Positions 34,956 through 47,381 of a stretch of 64,000 nucleotides of DNA are shown here, piece after piece. Source of the DNA: Carnegiea gigantea (Eukaryota > Streptophyta > Magnoliopsida > Caryophyllales > Cactaceae); contig JAKOGI010001554.1 of NCBI GenBank assembly GCA_029747015.1, positions 62,001-126,000 on the forward strand, in the 5' to 3' direction. The stretch's first letter is position 1. Each line of letters starts with the position of its first letter. The position numbers were made by a program, and so were the translations under genes. Under the pieces are notes generated by a model. That model had not been told where the DNA came from and ran no database searches. It saw only the letters and a program-made list of their open reading frames with translations.

Positions 34956-35198
34956 CTGTAAAGAACTTTTTTCTTTATTAGTAGGACAAACCTGGAGGTA
35001 ACACTCTGTAAACCTTAAAGTTAACTAAATCAGCATATCATGGGGCAGCTTGTTGGGAAATAGAGAATAGCTGCTCATCGGGAAAGGAGTTATCAATGGG
35101 GAGCTCTTCACTGGGAGTACCTTCGGGCCCAAGCGAGATAGATGATCAGCAACCACATTTGCTAACCCGGCATTGTCTTTAATCTCCAAATCAAATTC
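34956..35198 (-). pseudogene. pol: Athila A RNase H-integrase linker
   Basis: Contains ADHLSRLGP, the conserved linker after RNase H, near 35130-35160, with a few stops before the integrase part. Confidence 0.8.
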
Positions 35199-36386
35199 TT
35201 AAAGAAAGAGGACCCATCTGATGAGTTGGGGCTTAGAGTTGGATTTCTTTATTAAGTGTTTCAAAGCGGCATGATCTGTAAAGACAATAACCTTAGAATT
35301 GATCAAGTAAGATTGAAAATTTTCCAAGGCAAAGATAATCGCTAAGAATTCCTTTTCCATCGTGGCATAATTCACTTGAGCCTTGTCAATGGTATGACTC
35401 GCATAGTATATGGCATATGGCTTATTGTCCTTTTGTTGGCCAAGAATGGTGCTCATTGCATAGTCACTTGCATCACACATTGCTTCAAAAGGAAGCCCCC
35501 AATCTGGAGGTTGCATTACCGGAGTGGTGATTAATGCCTCTTTTAACCTGTGAAAAGCACTCGAGCATCGTTCATTAAACTCAAAGAGCACATCCTTGTC
35601 AAGCAATTGGGTGAGAGGTTTTGTAATTTTTGAAAAATCCTTTATGAACTGTCGGTAAAAACCGACATGTCCGAGAAAACTCCTCACACCCTTTACAGAA
35701 GTTGGTGGTGGCAGTTTCTCAATCACCTCCACCTTTGCTTTGTCAACTTCAATGCCTTTGTTAGAGACAATATGACCAAGGATAACCCCTTCTTACACTA
35801 TAAAATTGCATTTCTCCCAATTTAAGACCAAATTGACATCTTCACATCTTTGCAAAACCTTAGACAAGTTATCGAAGCAATGGTCATATATGGTACCATA
35901 CATAGAAAAATCATCCATAAAAACTTCCATTATATCCTCAATAAAAATAGAGAAAATAGCCATCATACAGCGTTGAAATGTGGCAGGGGCATTCCATAAC
36001 CCAAATGACATCCTTCTATAAGCACATGTACCATGAAGGCATGTAGAAGTAGTCTTTTCTTTATCATTAGGATGAATAGGAATTTAAAAAAAAACCCGAA
36101 TATCCATCTAAGTAGCAAAAATATAAGTTCTTAGCCAACCTTTCAAGCATTTGGTCGATGAAGGGAAGGGAGAATTGATCTTTATGGGTGGCTTTATTCA
36201 ATTTTCGATAATCAATGCACATACGCCAGCTCGTGATAGTCCTAATGGGAATTAGATCATTATTTTCATTTTAGACAGCAATCATCCCTCCTTTCTTAGG
36301 TACAACATGGACCAGGGCTACCCACATGCAATCAGAGATAGAGTAGATAATGCCGGCTTTAAGCAGTTTCAAAATTTCCTTTTTTA
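35199..36386 (-). pseudogene. pol: Athila A reverse transcriptase and RNase H
   Basis: Two long open stretches on the minus strand (36011-35793 and 35732-35199) joined in one order. RT has MSFGLWNAPATFQRCM and the active site VFMDDFSMYG (Asp-Asp) near 35905. The connection block [14 protein letters not shown] follows near 35680. RNase H has [22 protein letters not shown] and [10 protein letters not shown]. The upstream RT part, 36012-36386, is broken by stops. Catalytic residues of both domains can be seen. It would make cDNA from Athila RNA. Confidence 0.9.
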
Positions 36387-36899
36387 CTACCTCTGCATGC
36401 TAGGATTCAATCTCCTTTGGTGTTCAACTAAGGGCTTATGGTTGTCTTCCATTAAGATTCGACGCATACACAAAGAAGGATGAATTCCTTTTAAGTCATC
36501 AAGGGTGTATCTTGTGGCTTTACAATGCTTCCTAAGTACTCTAAGCAAAGAGTCGATTTGAGATGCATTCAAACTTGCATTCACAATCATAGGATATGTA
36601 GATTTCGGTCCAAGAAATTCATACCTCAGGGATGAAGGGAGAGGTTTCAGTTCTACCTCAGGAGCTTTCGCCTCTTCAGACGAGGGCTTATTTTCATCTT
36701 GTAATGGTTCCACCTTAGCAATGGAAGGTGGGATTAGCGGGAAGACTTCCAAAAGTTGGGAACACTTGGCTGCGTCGGGATTTTTATCATTAGTAGTGCT
36801 ATTGCTCAACATTAAGGCCTTAAGAGGATCATCAGAATCACGGTTAGACATAGTTTCCCATATCAATCCATCAACAATCATCAATCTTATTGCACTCAT
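36387..36899 (-). pseudogene. pol: Athila A PR-RT linker and start of RT
   Basis: 170 codons on the minus strand. It carries LPSSLRYEFLGPKSTYP and INASQIDSLL-like blocks, then ILMEDNHKPLVEHQRRLNP, which directly precede RT block 1 in Athila elements. It overlaps the protease frame by 29 bases in another phase, a frameshift. Confidence 0.9.
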
Positions 36900-37797
36900 C
36901 AGAGATGGAAGGAAATTTAGTAGCTTTTAGCAAATTAAACTCCACATGATCATCCCCCACATCAAAAGATAGCGTATTGTTTTTCACATCAATATGACAC
37001 CCAGCGACATCCAAGAATGGCCTCCCAAGTATGATGGGGGTGCGCGTATCCTCCCCCATTTCTAAAATCATAAAGTCTAATGGCACATATAAATCTCTAA
37101 CTTTTATTGGAACATTATGTAAAACGCCCACAGGGTATTTCATACAACGGTCTGCCAATTGTAAGGAGATAGTAGTCGGCCTTATCTCTCCGAGTTCCAA
37201 TTTTTCACATAGAGAAAGAGGCACCAAGCTCACACTTGATCCTAAATCACATAAAGCACGGTCCATAAGTTCATTCCCTATCAGGTAGGGAATTAAAAAG
37301 CTATCAAGATCCTTTCGCTTAGCTAGAAGCTTGTTTTGGATTGCTGCACTGCACTCTTCAGTATGTTTTTCTAGCTTTCTTTTGTTAGACAGGATTTCTT
37401 TCAAAAATTTGACATATGAATGCATTTGAGTTAGAGCTTTAGTGAATGGAATGTTCATGTAGAGTTTCTTAAGGACATCTAAGAACTTCCAAAATTGCAA
37501 ATCAAGTTTTGGTTTAGCCATCCTTTGAGGAAATGGTAAAGGTGGGGTGTAAGGTTTTGGGGAAGTGATCTTAGGATCCTTAGGAACCTCATCAGACTTA
37601 TGCATAACATCTTCAATCACCTCCTTAGAGGGTGTGGACTCCGCAACATTCTCAATATCTTCATTCTTATCATGCGAGGACTCATTGTGGGTAACCCCCT
37701 TAAGTCCCTCTAGTTGTTTTCCTCCTCTCAAAATCATAGCATTGCATTGCTCCCTAGGGTTAGGTTCGGCCATGCTAGGAAGTCTATCTGGGAGCAT
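36871..37797 (-). pseudogene. pol: Athila A protease with upstream spacer
   Basis: 308 codons on the minus strand. The first 150 residues are a charged spacer with a proline block (PPLPFPQRM). The aspartic protease follows with CDLGSSVSLVPLSLCEKL (catalytic Asp near residue 185; the Athila form is DLG rather than DSG/DTG) and ending in IILGRPFLDVAG. Well preserved over its length. It would cut Gag-Pol. Confidence 0.92.
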
Positions 37798-39121
37798 GAA
37801 AAGCTAGCCTTTTAGACTATTTGGGCTTCCAACATCTTATTATGAGTTGTAAGCACATCAACCTTAGAGGCTAATTGCTTAATATACTCATCCTGCTTTT
37901 GTTGTGCCATAGGCATACTTTTCGTCAATGCTTCTAAATTGGACTTCTAGGGTAATTGAGAAGGGAAAGGAGGTCTTTGGAAATCGGGAGGTGGTCTAGC
38001 ATTCATTGGGGACATATTCAAAGGGTTTGGATTAAACCTATATGAGGAATTTGGATACTTCCTCCAACCCGAATTGTAGGTACTAGAATAAGGGTCATTG
38101 GTCAGTCTCGAGTTAAAATTTTATCCATAGTTCACTTCACTAGAGTCTTGGGAAAAAGGACTCCCAACTTGACAATTTAAAGTCACATGCTCAATAGAAC
38201 CACAAATTTCACATGGGGGAAGGGCACTAGAATTTACAGTATTAACATTCATTCAGTCCAATCTTTGAGTCATAGCACCTACTTTAGTAGAAAGTAAAGT
38301 GCGCCAACTTCAAGCTCACCTCCAACCTGTTTGAGTTGGTCTCGTTTAGTGGACCATTGAAAGTTGTTAAGTGTTATCTCTTCAATTAGGTTATAGGGCT
38401 CATCTTCAGTTTTGTTCATCAAGGTACCTCCTGCCACTGCATCAATAGTAGATCTTACAGGTTGTGTCACACCATTATAAAAAGCTTGAACGATCATCCA
38501 TCATTGAAGACCATGATGGGGGCATAAGCACAGCAAATATGTAAACTGCTCCCAAGCTTCATAGAGCGTCTCTTTATCTTCTTGACTGAAGTTGGTGATC
38601 TGATTCCTTAAGCTTGCTGTTTTACTCGGAGGGAAGAATTTGGCGAGGAAGGCTCTCGTTAGCTCATCCCACGTGGTGGTATATCCCGATGGCAAAGAAT
38701 GTAGCTAAGCTCTTACCTTATCCCTTAGTGAGAAGGGAAATAGTCGCAATCGAATGGCGTCAGTGGAGACCCTATTAAGCTTCAACATGTCACACACCTC
38801 TCAAAAGACCGAGAGGTGTAGATTCGAGTCTTCCAAAGGAGTTCCTCTAAACTAGGATTATTGCATCATGGAAATGAGTGCTGGTTTGAGCTCAAAATTG
38901 GTGGCATCAATGTTCGGGGGAGCGATGCTTGAGGCGATCCCTTGAACTTCACAGGTAACGAAGTTGCTAAGAGCCCTTCTTTGGCCACCTCCTCCTCCCT
39001 CCATGTTTGTTGGAATTCTTCTTGCCTCGTGTCTTTGTTCTTCAGTCTTTTGCTTCTTCTTTCTTAAGCGAAAACTCCTCTCGACCTCAGAATCGGGTTC
39101 GTAGAGGACTGAACTTCGCAT
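37798..39121 (-). pseudogene. gag: Athila A gag
   Basis: Start taken at ATG 39121, about 160 bases inside the LTR. The N-terminus is basic (RLRKKKQ). Then comes NFELKPALISMMQ, the conserved start of the Athila capsid, followed after a frameshift by TTWDELTRAFLAKFFPPSKTA and a QITNFSQ block at 38695-38501. The segment with LMNKTEDEPYNLIEE is at 38497-38279. A zinc knuckle CEICGSIEHVTLNC (CX2CX4HX4C) is intact at 38172-38213. The gene is broken by several frameshifts and stops. Confidence 0.9.
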
Positions 39122-39258
39122 AAACAGGAAAGATTCCTACAAACACTATCACCAACACTATCAGTGCAATCAAACAAGAAAATAATAATAAAAAGGAATA
39201 AAAGACAATAAAATGCTTAGTCACTTTAGTAAAACTAACTCAATAGTTAAGAAATTAG

Positions 39259-39275
39259 TCTCGGCAATGGCGCCA
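39259..39275 (-). other. Athila A primer binding site (tRNA-Asp type)
   Basis: The minus strand reads TGGCGCCATTGCCGAGA, seven bases from the LTR, close to the usual Athila primer site complementary to tRNA-Asp. Confidence 0.8.
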
Positions 39276-39281
39276 AAAACT

Positions 39282-40549
39282 TGACCACTGCCGCAAGTGC
39301 ACGGATAGTCGTAGTATAGATAAAAAGATTGTCCTCATGGACCAAAGTAATCTATTGAGCTTTGCCTATCAGAATATGCTAAGCAAATACTAAATCAACG
39401 GTTCTGATTCAACAACTTCAAATCTACTAATTCTAAATTCAATCTAGAAGAAAACACCGAAGGATTTACGCAGTTAAGAAAGGTGACTGGGTCAAAATTA
39501 TAAACATGCGCTTTTCTCTAATCGGATAATTTTGAGGAATTTTAATCTATCTAAAAATTCAGTCTATTCTTTCTAAATTAACAAAATTTGCTTAAAGAAA
39601 ACAAAAGTCGCTCTTTCAAACTAATTTGCCTTAATCCAGGTTAAATATTTTTGATTACTCTCTAGTCCTCTTAACATGCAAATCTCTCTTTCGAGTCGAT
39701 GCTTTGTCAGGTTTCATTAAGCAGTCTAACAATCGAATGTCACCTTTCAATTTTTTCGCTCAATTGTTTCAAGTGTGCAAGCAAACTTTAGCAAAAAATC
39801 CACTCACGACATGAAAATCACTTGATAAAATGAAATCAAACCAGTCATGAATCAAAGCACAATTCTAATGATAAACATGATCCAATTACACTTTCATTAA
39901 CACATAAATCCCTAGAGAAAAGATAAACTAGTCACACATGATTAATGATTAAGCAACTAACCAATAATTCTGCGAAAATCTGAGAGGGAAGGACAAAGAT
40001 AGTCTTCAACCAAGGGCTTCAAACTGCCTCGAAATCGAACTCACGCTCAAGATTTCTCACTAAATCACTAATCAAACTAAAAAACCAATTCAAGAGTAAA
40101 ATTTTGAGAAAGAAACTAAACTAAGCTACGCTTTCTTTTTTCTCTTCTCCTCCTCTTTTCCCTCTGCTGAAAAACGGGGTTTTATAGAAGAACGTGGATG
40201 TTTTCAGCCACATAGCCGAAGGAAGATGAAGGGGCCATAGTTACACAGCTTACCACAGTCCGTGGCAGGCACCACGGTCTGACCGTGGCCTTGACTGAAA
40301 TCGAATTTCTGCTCTTCTCTTGCTCCACGGGCATAGCATCACATGGGTGTCCGTGGGGGAGGTCAAGATACATCTAATAAGGGTCAAATGCTGGTTCGAA
40401 ATGGCTTAAAATCCTACAAAACACATCAAATAATCATACCCAAGCATAGATAGAGAATAGGAGAATAAATAATAACTTAAAGCATATAATTCTCCTAAAA
40501 ATGTGGCAAAATGGCCCTAAAATGATATATATACATTAAGCACTTATCA
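39282..40549 (-). repeat. Athila LTR, shared middle copy
   Basis: 1268 bases from tgaccactg to cacttatca. It is 5' LTR of unit A (primer site on its left) and 3' LTR of unit B (polypurine tract on its right). It holds CCACGG/CCGTGG words at about 40255-40355. Confidence 0.95.
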
Positions 40550-40560
40550 AACTCCCCCAT
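40550..40560 (-). other. Athila B polypurine tract
   Basis: The minus strand reads atgggggagtt next to the LTR. Confidence 0.85.
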
Positions 40561-42749
40561 GCTTAAACTGTTGCTTGTCCACAAGCAACGCTAGAGTCAA
40601 AGAAATATACACAACCTCCTCAGGATATATATAGGTAGTGTTTCAACGGCAAATTCGACCCAAGGTTAGCCCAAAAAGATGCAAAAATCATTTAGCAAGC
40701 AGACTAAGGAATGAAAAGTTCGAAAACCACTTGATAAACCACAATGTCAAATTTAAATCAATCCCCCCAAATCATCACATATAATAATTCAATATATGAA
40801 ACAAATGAAGCTAGCAAGGCCGGTAGAACCTCACTATAGTTATGTGACACTCCTCACTCATGTGTTTGAAAATATATAAAGGTTCCCTCAATTCTCATTC
40901 CATAGACTCAAATCTACCATAAGCTTGACAAGACTCTCAAATTCACCGTCACTAAAATGCAAACACACTAAATAATCATGAGGACTTTCAAAAGATTGTA
41001 ATGGGGGTATGGGTAAAGGTAAGAGGGGAACAAATATTTTGGAAATGTGGAGTTAGAAGTCATAGACTAAGAGCCAAACAATTCCAACGCATCATAAAAC
41101 ATCATCGCTAAACCAATATAAATCAACAAAATACATCCCTAATTTGAAGAGACTAAGAGTTAAAAGTCATAACAATCTTACAATCCTCATAAGGCTGGCA
41201 CTCTTTGATAGTTTTTTTTTCCTTTGATGGTTTTTTTTTTTTTAAACAAAGGAGTTAGCCAAGGGAAATTCATACAGAACTTTGAATCTCAAATCTTTTC
41301 TAAATTTTGCACAAAAAGGCAAGGGATTTCCTTTTTATTAATCAAGATTACACATCCTTTCACAAAACAACCGAAATCCACTAAAAGATCTCAACTCTCC
41401 TTTCTAGCTCCTAAATCAAACTTAAAGCAAAAGAATGAAACGCTCCTCTGGTCTTGGCTTAAGGGTAAGACAATCATTTCGCCATAGGCTATACTAGGAG
41501 GTTCAAATCAAGAAAAGTAGATAGAGGCCCAAAGGGGCTAGCAAGAGATACAATATATGATAAAGGTGGCTATTTGGTTGTTGGGTTTAATAAATCAAAG
41601 AAATGCCTCAATCATATTGCCTAAATACATATGTGAAATGTCATCTTAAATGAGAGTCGAAGCAAGTTCTAGAGAATTGATGTCAAGCAAAAGTCACACA
41701 TGAAAGAAACATAAGAATAAATTAATAAATAGTCTCTAAAAGCTCAAAGCCTCATGGGACATCTACCAAGGTCATAACTAGCTTATTAGTCAACACATAC
41801 CGAAGTTGATGCAAAGAGTCATGGGGTAATCAATTCGCACTCAACATATAACCAAAACATGAAGCTCATTTCAAAAATTCATTCCCAAACATTTTTATGC
41901 ACAATTTGGGCGAATCAAAGGATCAGACTAAGCCAAACAAGTCTGCCTGGTCTACAAAGATCATCGTCGGAGGATTTTTTTCTTTTATTTTTCCTTTTTT
42001 CATTTATTTTGTTTTTTTTTGGCATGCTCCTCAAATGCAATCTAAAATCCTAAAAATGCAAAAACAATGAAAGAAACTAAAATAAAACTAAAAGTGTAAT
42101 CTAAAATGAAAAGAAATGAAAAGAAAAATCTAAACATACTTCTAAAGTGCTTCTAAAAAAACTACAACAAAGCATCCAAAAACAACTATCACAAACTATA
42201 TGTACAATACATAAGCACACCAAACCAGGCATTAGACGTCAAATATATTGACAAAGTCCCCTATGCTTGAATCACACATTGCCCTCAATATGGGCACATA
42301 GAGAAAACGAAAAGGGGAGTAGCACAAAGATATCAGAAGGTGGTGGAGGAGGATGGGGTGGTTGGCCATAAGAAATATGCCAATCACGCCAGGTCTCTAA
42401 ACATGCCCTATAGTCCTGGAAATATTGAGTCTGGGTAGTAAGCATCCTACGAAGCTCGTCGTGCTGCTCTTAGAAAAAATCACAAAGAGCGGCGTTCTCT
42501 AAAGCAACATAAGCTCGAAGGGACACTTGCTCCTCCTGAATGGACCTAAGGGTGGCTTGGAGGTCGGCATAGTCAACAGGTGGTGGTTGGGAGGAAGAGC
42601 TAGGTCGTGCTTAACTAGATTGAGGGGGGTTAAGGGTGAGGTGCAGGTTGAACAACCTTGGCATTACCTGGTACTAAATGAAGGTTAGCCTGGTGAAGTA
42701 AGGTGGTGTGATCGACATTGGGGAATCCAACACTAACACCCTGCCTCTA
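40561..42749 (-). other. Athila B 3' noncoding region
   Basis: 2.2 kb between ORF-1 and the 3' LTR. AT-rich with T runs at 41211-41242 and 41970-42020. No coding frame recognised. Confidence 0.55.
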
Positions 42750-43640
42750 GTCTACAAAAGTTCATAATTTCAAAAGCAACCTGATCAAGCCGCTCGGACC
42801 CGAAACCTCTGTCCTCAAGATTAGGCTCAATACCTAAAAATCTAGCAATAGTAGTCATAATTCCACCAATGACTATCCTACCCTTAGTGCTAACAGCAAC
42901 ACTATACAATTGCCTGACTAAAAATGAACTAGGGCCAAGCTAGACTCCGTCAAGTATACAGGACAAGAAGAATAACTTAGATAATATCGGGACATTCAGA
43001 CTATCATCCCGAGTAAAGAAACAGCAAACCCAGATACGCTGGGCTACCCACATGCAAGGGTTCTTAATATGTGTGCACTTGGATGAACTAGTGTTGTACC
43101 TTATACTCGCTGAAAGTTCACCCCAAAATGCATTCAGGTTGAATTCGAGGGGACTTGTCGGTTCGGTAAATCCATACTAGGTGGAAAACCGAATATACTG
43201 CTAAAGGTACCTAAGTTCAACTTGTATAATTGGCCTTGCAAAAAGAAAGAAATATACCCGGCTTGACATTAAGGCCCTCTTGTGACCTCAATGTGGATTG
43301 TGCTGAAAAACTCAACGGTCAGGTCCCGATATGTATGCTCTTTAATTTTAATAAAGTGTCCCATGCTACCTCGTGCAAACAACCACCTAATATTATCTAA
43401 CGTTCCTAATCGTGCTAATAAGTCCTCATCAAAATATCGACTACCACAACCGTGCGCTCATTCAAACAGTTATACCGAGCAACATGATCAGGATTTGTCA
43501 AATCAAGGGGTTGAGGAATGTTACCTTGGGCATGTGCATTCGTGGAGGCTCGAGATGTCCTTTGAGGTCGAGATACTGCTTGACTTGATGACCAACCTCC
43601 TTGACACTCTTTTGTCATTTGGTTGGTGCCATTGTTGCAA
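42750..43640 (-). pseudogene. Athila B ORF-1 protein (envelope position)
   Basis: Matches the ATHILA ORF-1 family, the gene found downstream of pol in Athila elements. On the minus strand, in order: HVARYNCLNERTV (about 43450-43490), then after a frameshift DEDLLARLGTLDNIRWLFA and YRDLTVEFFSTIHIEV, LYKLNLGTFSSIFGFPPS, a second frameshift near 43150, FWGELSASIRYNTSSSKC, a block with LFFLSCILDGV and a stop, and GRIVIGGIMTTIARFLGIEP near 42830-42880. Its position after pol led to the name env-like, but its function is unproven and I see no clear signal peptide or membrane segment. Breaks: stop near 43265, two frameshifts, stop near 42945. Unit A lacks this gene. Confidence 0.85.
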
Positions 43641-44489
43641 AATAAACAAAAAATTAGAACTAAAACCTAATTATGAAAATTTAAGGAAGAAAAATGAAGG
43701 AATTAAGTAAAAAGAAGAAGAATTAGAGAGAGAAAGAGATGGTCATGGTCAATGAGTGAAGGTGAGATAAGTTGGAAGAAGAAGAAGAAGAAAGAGATAA
43801 AGAAAAAAATAGATTAAATGAAAAGGAAGGATTTTGGGTGAACATGGAGTAAAAATGAGAACAAATGAGTGAGGATTGAAGGTTTTAGCTATGGTGGTTT
43901 TAGAAGAGAAAATAGAGGTAGAGAGAGAAGCTCGAAGAAGAAGATAAATTTGGAGAAATGGGGGGTCTTTGCGGTCAAAGCCCTTGACCACGGGCTGTAG
44001 CAGATCACCACGGTTCGTAGGGTCCACCATAGGCCATCCGTGGTATTTGTTGTCACCACAATTTTTTTTTTGTTTTTCTTGTTTGGCACCCCACGGCCAC
44101 GGTGCCATGTTTCGTAGCTGTGGTGCCAAACATTTTATTTTGTGTGTGTATATATATATGTTGTTTCTCTCCTTCTTTTATTTTTTATTTTTTTTTGTTT
44201 TTATCTCTCCTCTTTTTTTACTCTTTATTATATTCTCATTTCTCTCTTTTTTTGTTTCTCTCATCTTTTTTTTCATTTTATCTTTTTTTATTTTTTTTAC
44301 TGAAAGACTATAAAAATAATGAAAATCAAAGCTAAGGAAAAGAAAAAGAGCCTGGGTTGCCTTCCAAGAAGCGTTCTTTTAAGGTCAAGAGCTTGACCCT
44401 ACTACTATGCTTGGTCCGGATCAGTGAGCATACGGACAGTTGCTTTATCAATAGGTTGTTCCACAAGACATGGTTTTAATTGCTATCCA
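43641..44489 (-). other. Athila B spacer between pol and ORF-1, low-complexity
   Basis: GA-rich on the plus strand at 43680-43960 and T/C-rich at 44060-44300, with a short (TA)n at about 44148-44159. Around 43985-44130 it repeats the words CCACGG and CCGTGG also seen in the Athila LTR. The long open frames here are low-complexity products. Confidence 0.6.
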
Positions 44490-45561
44490 TTGACTGTGAA
44501 TGCACTGATAGACTCACTCCATATTTCAACTACGCCACTACCTTGAACTTTGTTGACTGTAAATGGCCCCGACCATCGGGATTTTAGTTTGCGGCAGAAC
44601 TTGAGTTAAATAATAGGACCGTGTCACCTTTTTCGAACCTCTTCTTCATAATATGTTTATTGAGCCATTTCTTAGTTTGCTCTTTGTAAATACGTGAATT
44701 CTCATAGGCCTCTAACCTTAGTTCATATAGCGCGTTTATTTACAAGAGTCTGTATTCTCCGACTGCTTTAAGATCAAAATTTAGTGTTTTTATTGCCCAA
44801 TATGTCTTATGTTCTATCTCTACCGAAAAGTGACAAGATTTCCCAAACACCAGCCGACATGGATTGGTGCCTGCGGTAAGCCCAAAGAGCATCACTAAGC
44901 TTGAAAGGCCAATCTTTGCGGGATCGATCTACCGTTTTCTCCAATATGCTCTTCGATTCTCTATCTGAAAGCTCCACTTGCCCACTTATTTGTGGATGGT
45001 AAGGCATAACGTTCGTATGGAATGCCCCATATCTTTTCAATAGTGACTTAAGAGGCCTATTGCAAAAGTATGTGCCATTATCATTTAGAAGAGCTCTTAG
45101 CGTGCCAAATCTTGTGAAAATATTTTTCTTGAGAAACTTAAGGACAACCTTGGAATTATTTGTTTTAGTGGCAACGGCTTCCACCAATGTAGAAACATAG
45201 TTAATCGCCACAAGGATGTAAAGGTTGTTATGGGAAGGAGGAAAGGGACCCATGAAGTTATTTCCCTATACATCAAACAACTCCACCTCAAGTATGCCAC
45301 TTTGAGGCGTCTCATGCCTCTTGGAAATGTTCCCTATTCACTGACAAATTTCCTTGCGTCCCTGAAGTGCATGGGCCAATAGAAGCCTGCTTGGAGTACT
45401 TTTGCAATCGTTTTATCTAGTCGAAAGTGGCCGCCATAAGTTGAAGCATGGCAATGGTGCGAAACACTGAGGGCCTCATCTTCAGGTAAACATTTTCTAT
45501 AAGTCCCATCTCCACATAAGCTTGTAAAGAAAAGGCTCTTCCCGCACATAGTATTTGGCAT
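44490..45561 (-). pseudogene. pol: Athila B integrase
   Basis: The N-terminal HHCHASTYGGHF is present, but a 19-base deletion near 45345, compared with unit A, removes the CDRCQ zinc ligands and shifts the frame. The core at 45253-44807 keeps the second catalytic Asp (LNDNGTYF) and the Glu (QVELSDRE), while the first catalytic Asp position reads Asn (GNNFMGPFP region at the start). The C-terminal block EAYENSRIYKEQTKKW lies near 44680-44720. It cannot be functional. Confidence 0.9.
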
Positions 45562-46213
45562 CGGTAAAGAACTTCTTTCTTTGTTAGTAGAACAAACCTG
45601 GAGTTAACGCTCCACGCACCTTGAAGTTAACTAAATCAGCACACCATGGGGTAGCTTATTGGGAAATAGAGAATAGCTGCTCATCGGTGAAGGAGTCATC
45701 AATGGCGAGCTCTTCACTGGGAGTACCTTTGCGGCCCAAGCGAGATAGATGATCAGCAACCACATTTACCAACCCGGCCTTGTCTTTGATCTCCAAATCA
45801 ACTTCTTGAAGAAAGAGGACCCATCAGATGAGTCAGGGTTTGGAGTTGGATTTCTTCGTTAAGTGTTTCAAAGCGGCATGATTTGTAAAGACAATGACCT
45901 TGGCATTGATCAAGTAAGATCGAAAATTTTCTAAGGCGAAGACAACGGCTAAGAATTCTTTTTCTATCATGGCATAATTCACTTGAGCCCTATCAAGGGT
46001 ATGACTTGCATAGTACATGGCATATGGCTTATTGTCCTTTTGTCGGCTAAGAACGGCACCCACTGTGTAGTCATTTGCAACACACATTACTTCAAAAGGT
46101 AGCTCCCAATCTGGAGCTTGCATTACCGGATTGGTGATTAATGCCTCTTTTAACCTATGAAAAGCACTCAAGCATTCTTTATTAAACTCAAAGGGCACAT
46201 CCTTGTCAAGCAA
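45562..46213 (-). pseudogene. pol: Athila B RNase H and linker
   Basis: The open stretch 46213-45833 carries CVANDYT (Asp of the first acidic motif changed relative to A's CDASDYA), MIEKEFLAVVFALENF and FTNHAALKHL (A has FTDH). Two acidic positions are thus Ala/Asn-substituted. The ADHLSRLG linker follows near 45740-45760. Confidence 0.87.
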
Positions 46214-46800
46214 TTGGATGAGAGGTTTTGCAATTTTTGAAAATCCTTTATGAACCGCCGGTAAAAACTGACGTGTCCAAGAAAACTCCTCACACCCTTT
46301 ACAGAAGTTGGTGGTGGCAATTTCTCAATTACCTCCATCTTTGCTTTATCAACTTCAATATCTTTGTTAGAGACAATATGACCAGGGGCAACCACTTCTT
46401 GCACCATAAAATGGCATTTCTCCCAATTTAAGGCCAAATTCACATCTTCACATCTTTGCAAAACTTTAGACAAGTTATCTAAGCAATGGTCATAGGTGGT
46501 ACCATACAACAAAAAATCATCCATAAAGGCTTCCATTATGTACTTAATAAAATCAGACAGAATAGCTATCATACATCACTGAAATATGGTAGCAGCATTG
46601 CAAAACTCATGACATCCTTCTATAAGCATATGTACCATAAGGACATGTAAAAGTAGTCTTTTCTTGATTATTAGGATGGATAGGAATTTGAAAAAATCTG
46701 AAATATCCATATAAGTAGCAAAAATATAAGTTCTTAGCCAACCTTTCTAGCATTTGGTCAATGAAGGGGAAGGGGAAGCGATCTTTATGGGTGGCTTTAT
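46168..46800 (-). pseudogene. pol: Athila B reverse transcriptase, catalytic part
   Basis: Minus strand: an FPFPFIDQMLERL block at 46785-46750, a decayed palm block (IPIHPNNQEKTTFTCPYGT), then 46572-46168 with the active site AFMDDFLLYG (Asp-Asp intact) and [15 protein letters not shown] frame change lies near 46600. Confidence 0.9.
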
Positions 46801-47319
46801 TCAATTTTCAATAATCAATACACTACTCCAGCCCGTGACAGTCCTAGTGGGAATTAGCTTATTATTTTCATTTTTGACAACAGCCATCCCTCCTTTCTTG
46901 GGTACGACTTGGACCAGGGTTACCCACGTACTATTAGAGATCGGGTAGATAATGCTGGCTTTAAGCAGTTTCAAAATTTCCTTTTTTGCTACCTCTTGCA
47001 TGCTAGGATTCAATCTCCATTGGTGTTTAATTGAGGGCTTATGGTTGTCTTCTAATAAGATTCGATGCATACACAAAGAAGGATGAATTTCTTTTAAGTT
47101 ATCAAGCGTGTATCCTATAGCTTTACGATACTTCCTAAGTACTCCAAGCAAAGAATCAATTTGAGATGCATTTAGACTTCTATTTGTAATCATAGGATAT
47201 ATAGATTTCAGTCCAAGAAATTCATACCTCAGAGATGAAGGAGAGGTTTTAGTTCTACCGCATGAGGTTTTGCCTAGGCGGGGGCTTATTTTCATCTTGT
47301 AATGGTTCAACCTTAGCAA
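46801..47319 (-). pseudogene. pol: Athila B PR-RT linker and start of RT
   Basis: 172 codons with LPSSLRYEFLG-type and LNASQIDSLLGVLRKY blocks, then EILKLLKASIIYPISNS, STWVTLVQVVPKKGG and a short run to the RT palm. It parallels 36387-36899 of unit A but remains open further into RT. Confidence 0.9.
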
Positions 47320-47381
47320 TGAAAGGTGGAATTTGCGGGGAGACTTCCAGAAGTTGGGAACACTTGGCTACATCGGGATCT

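Noticed and set aside
35565..37810. Plus-strand open frames over Athila A (e.g. 37031-37288 and 37565-37807)
   Set aside because: Antisense of the well-supported minus-strand protease and linker.
43969..44313. 114-codon phenylalanine/leucine-rich frame resembling a membrane protein
   Set aside because: Translation of a T/C-rich low-complexity tract on the strand opposite the element; no constraint visible.
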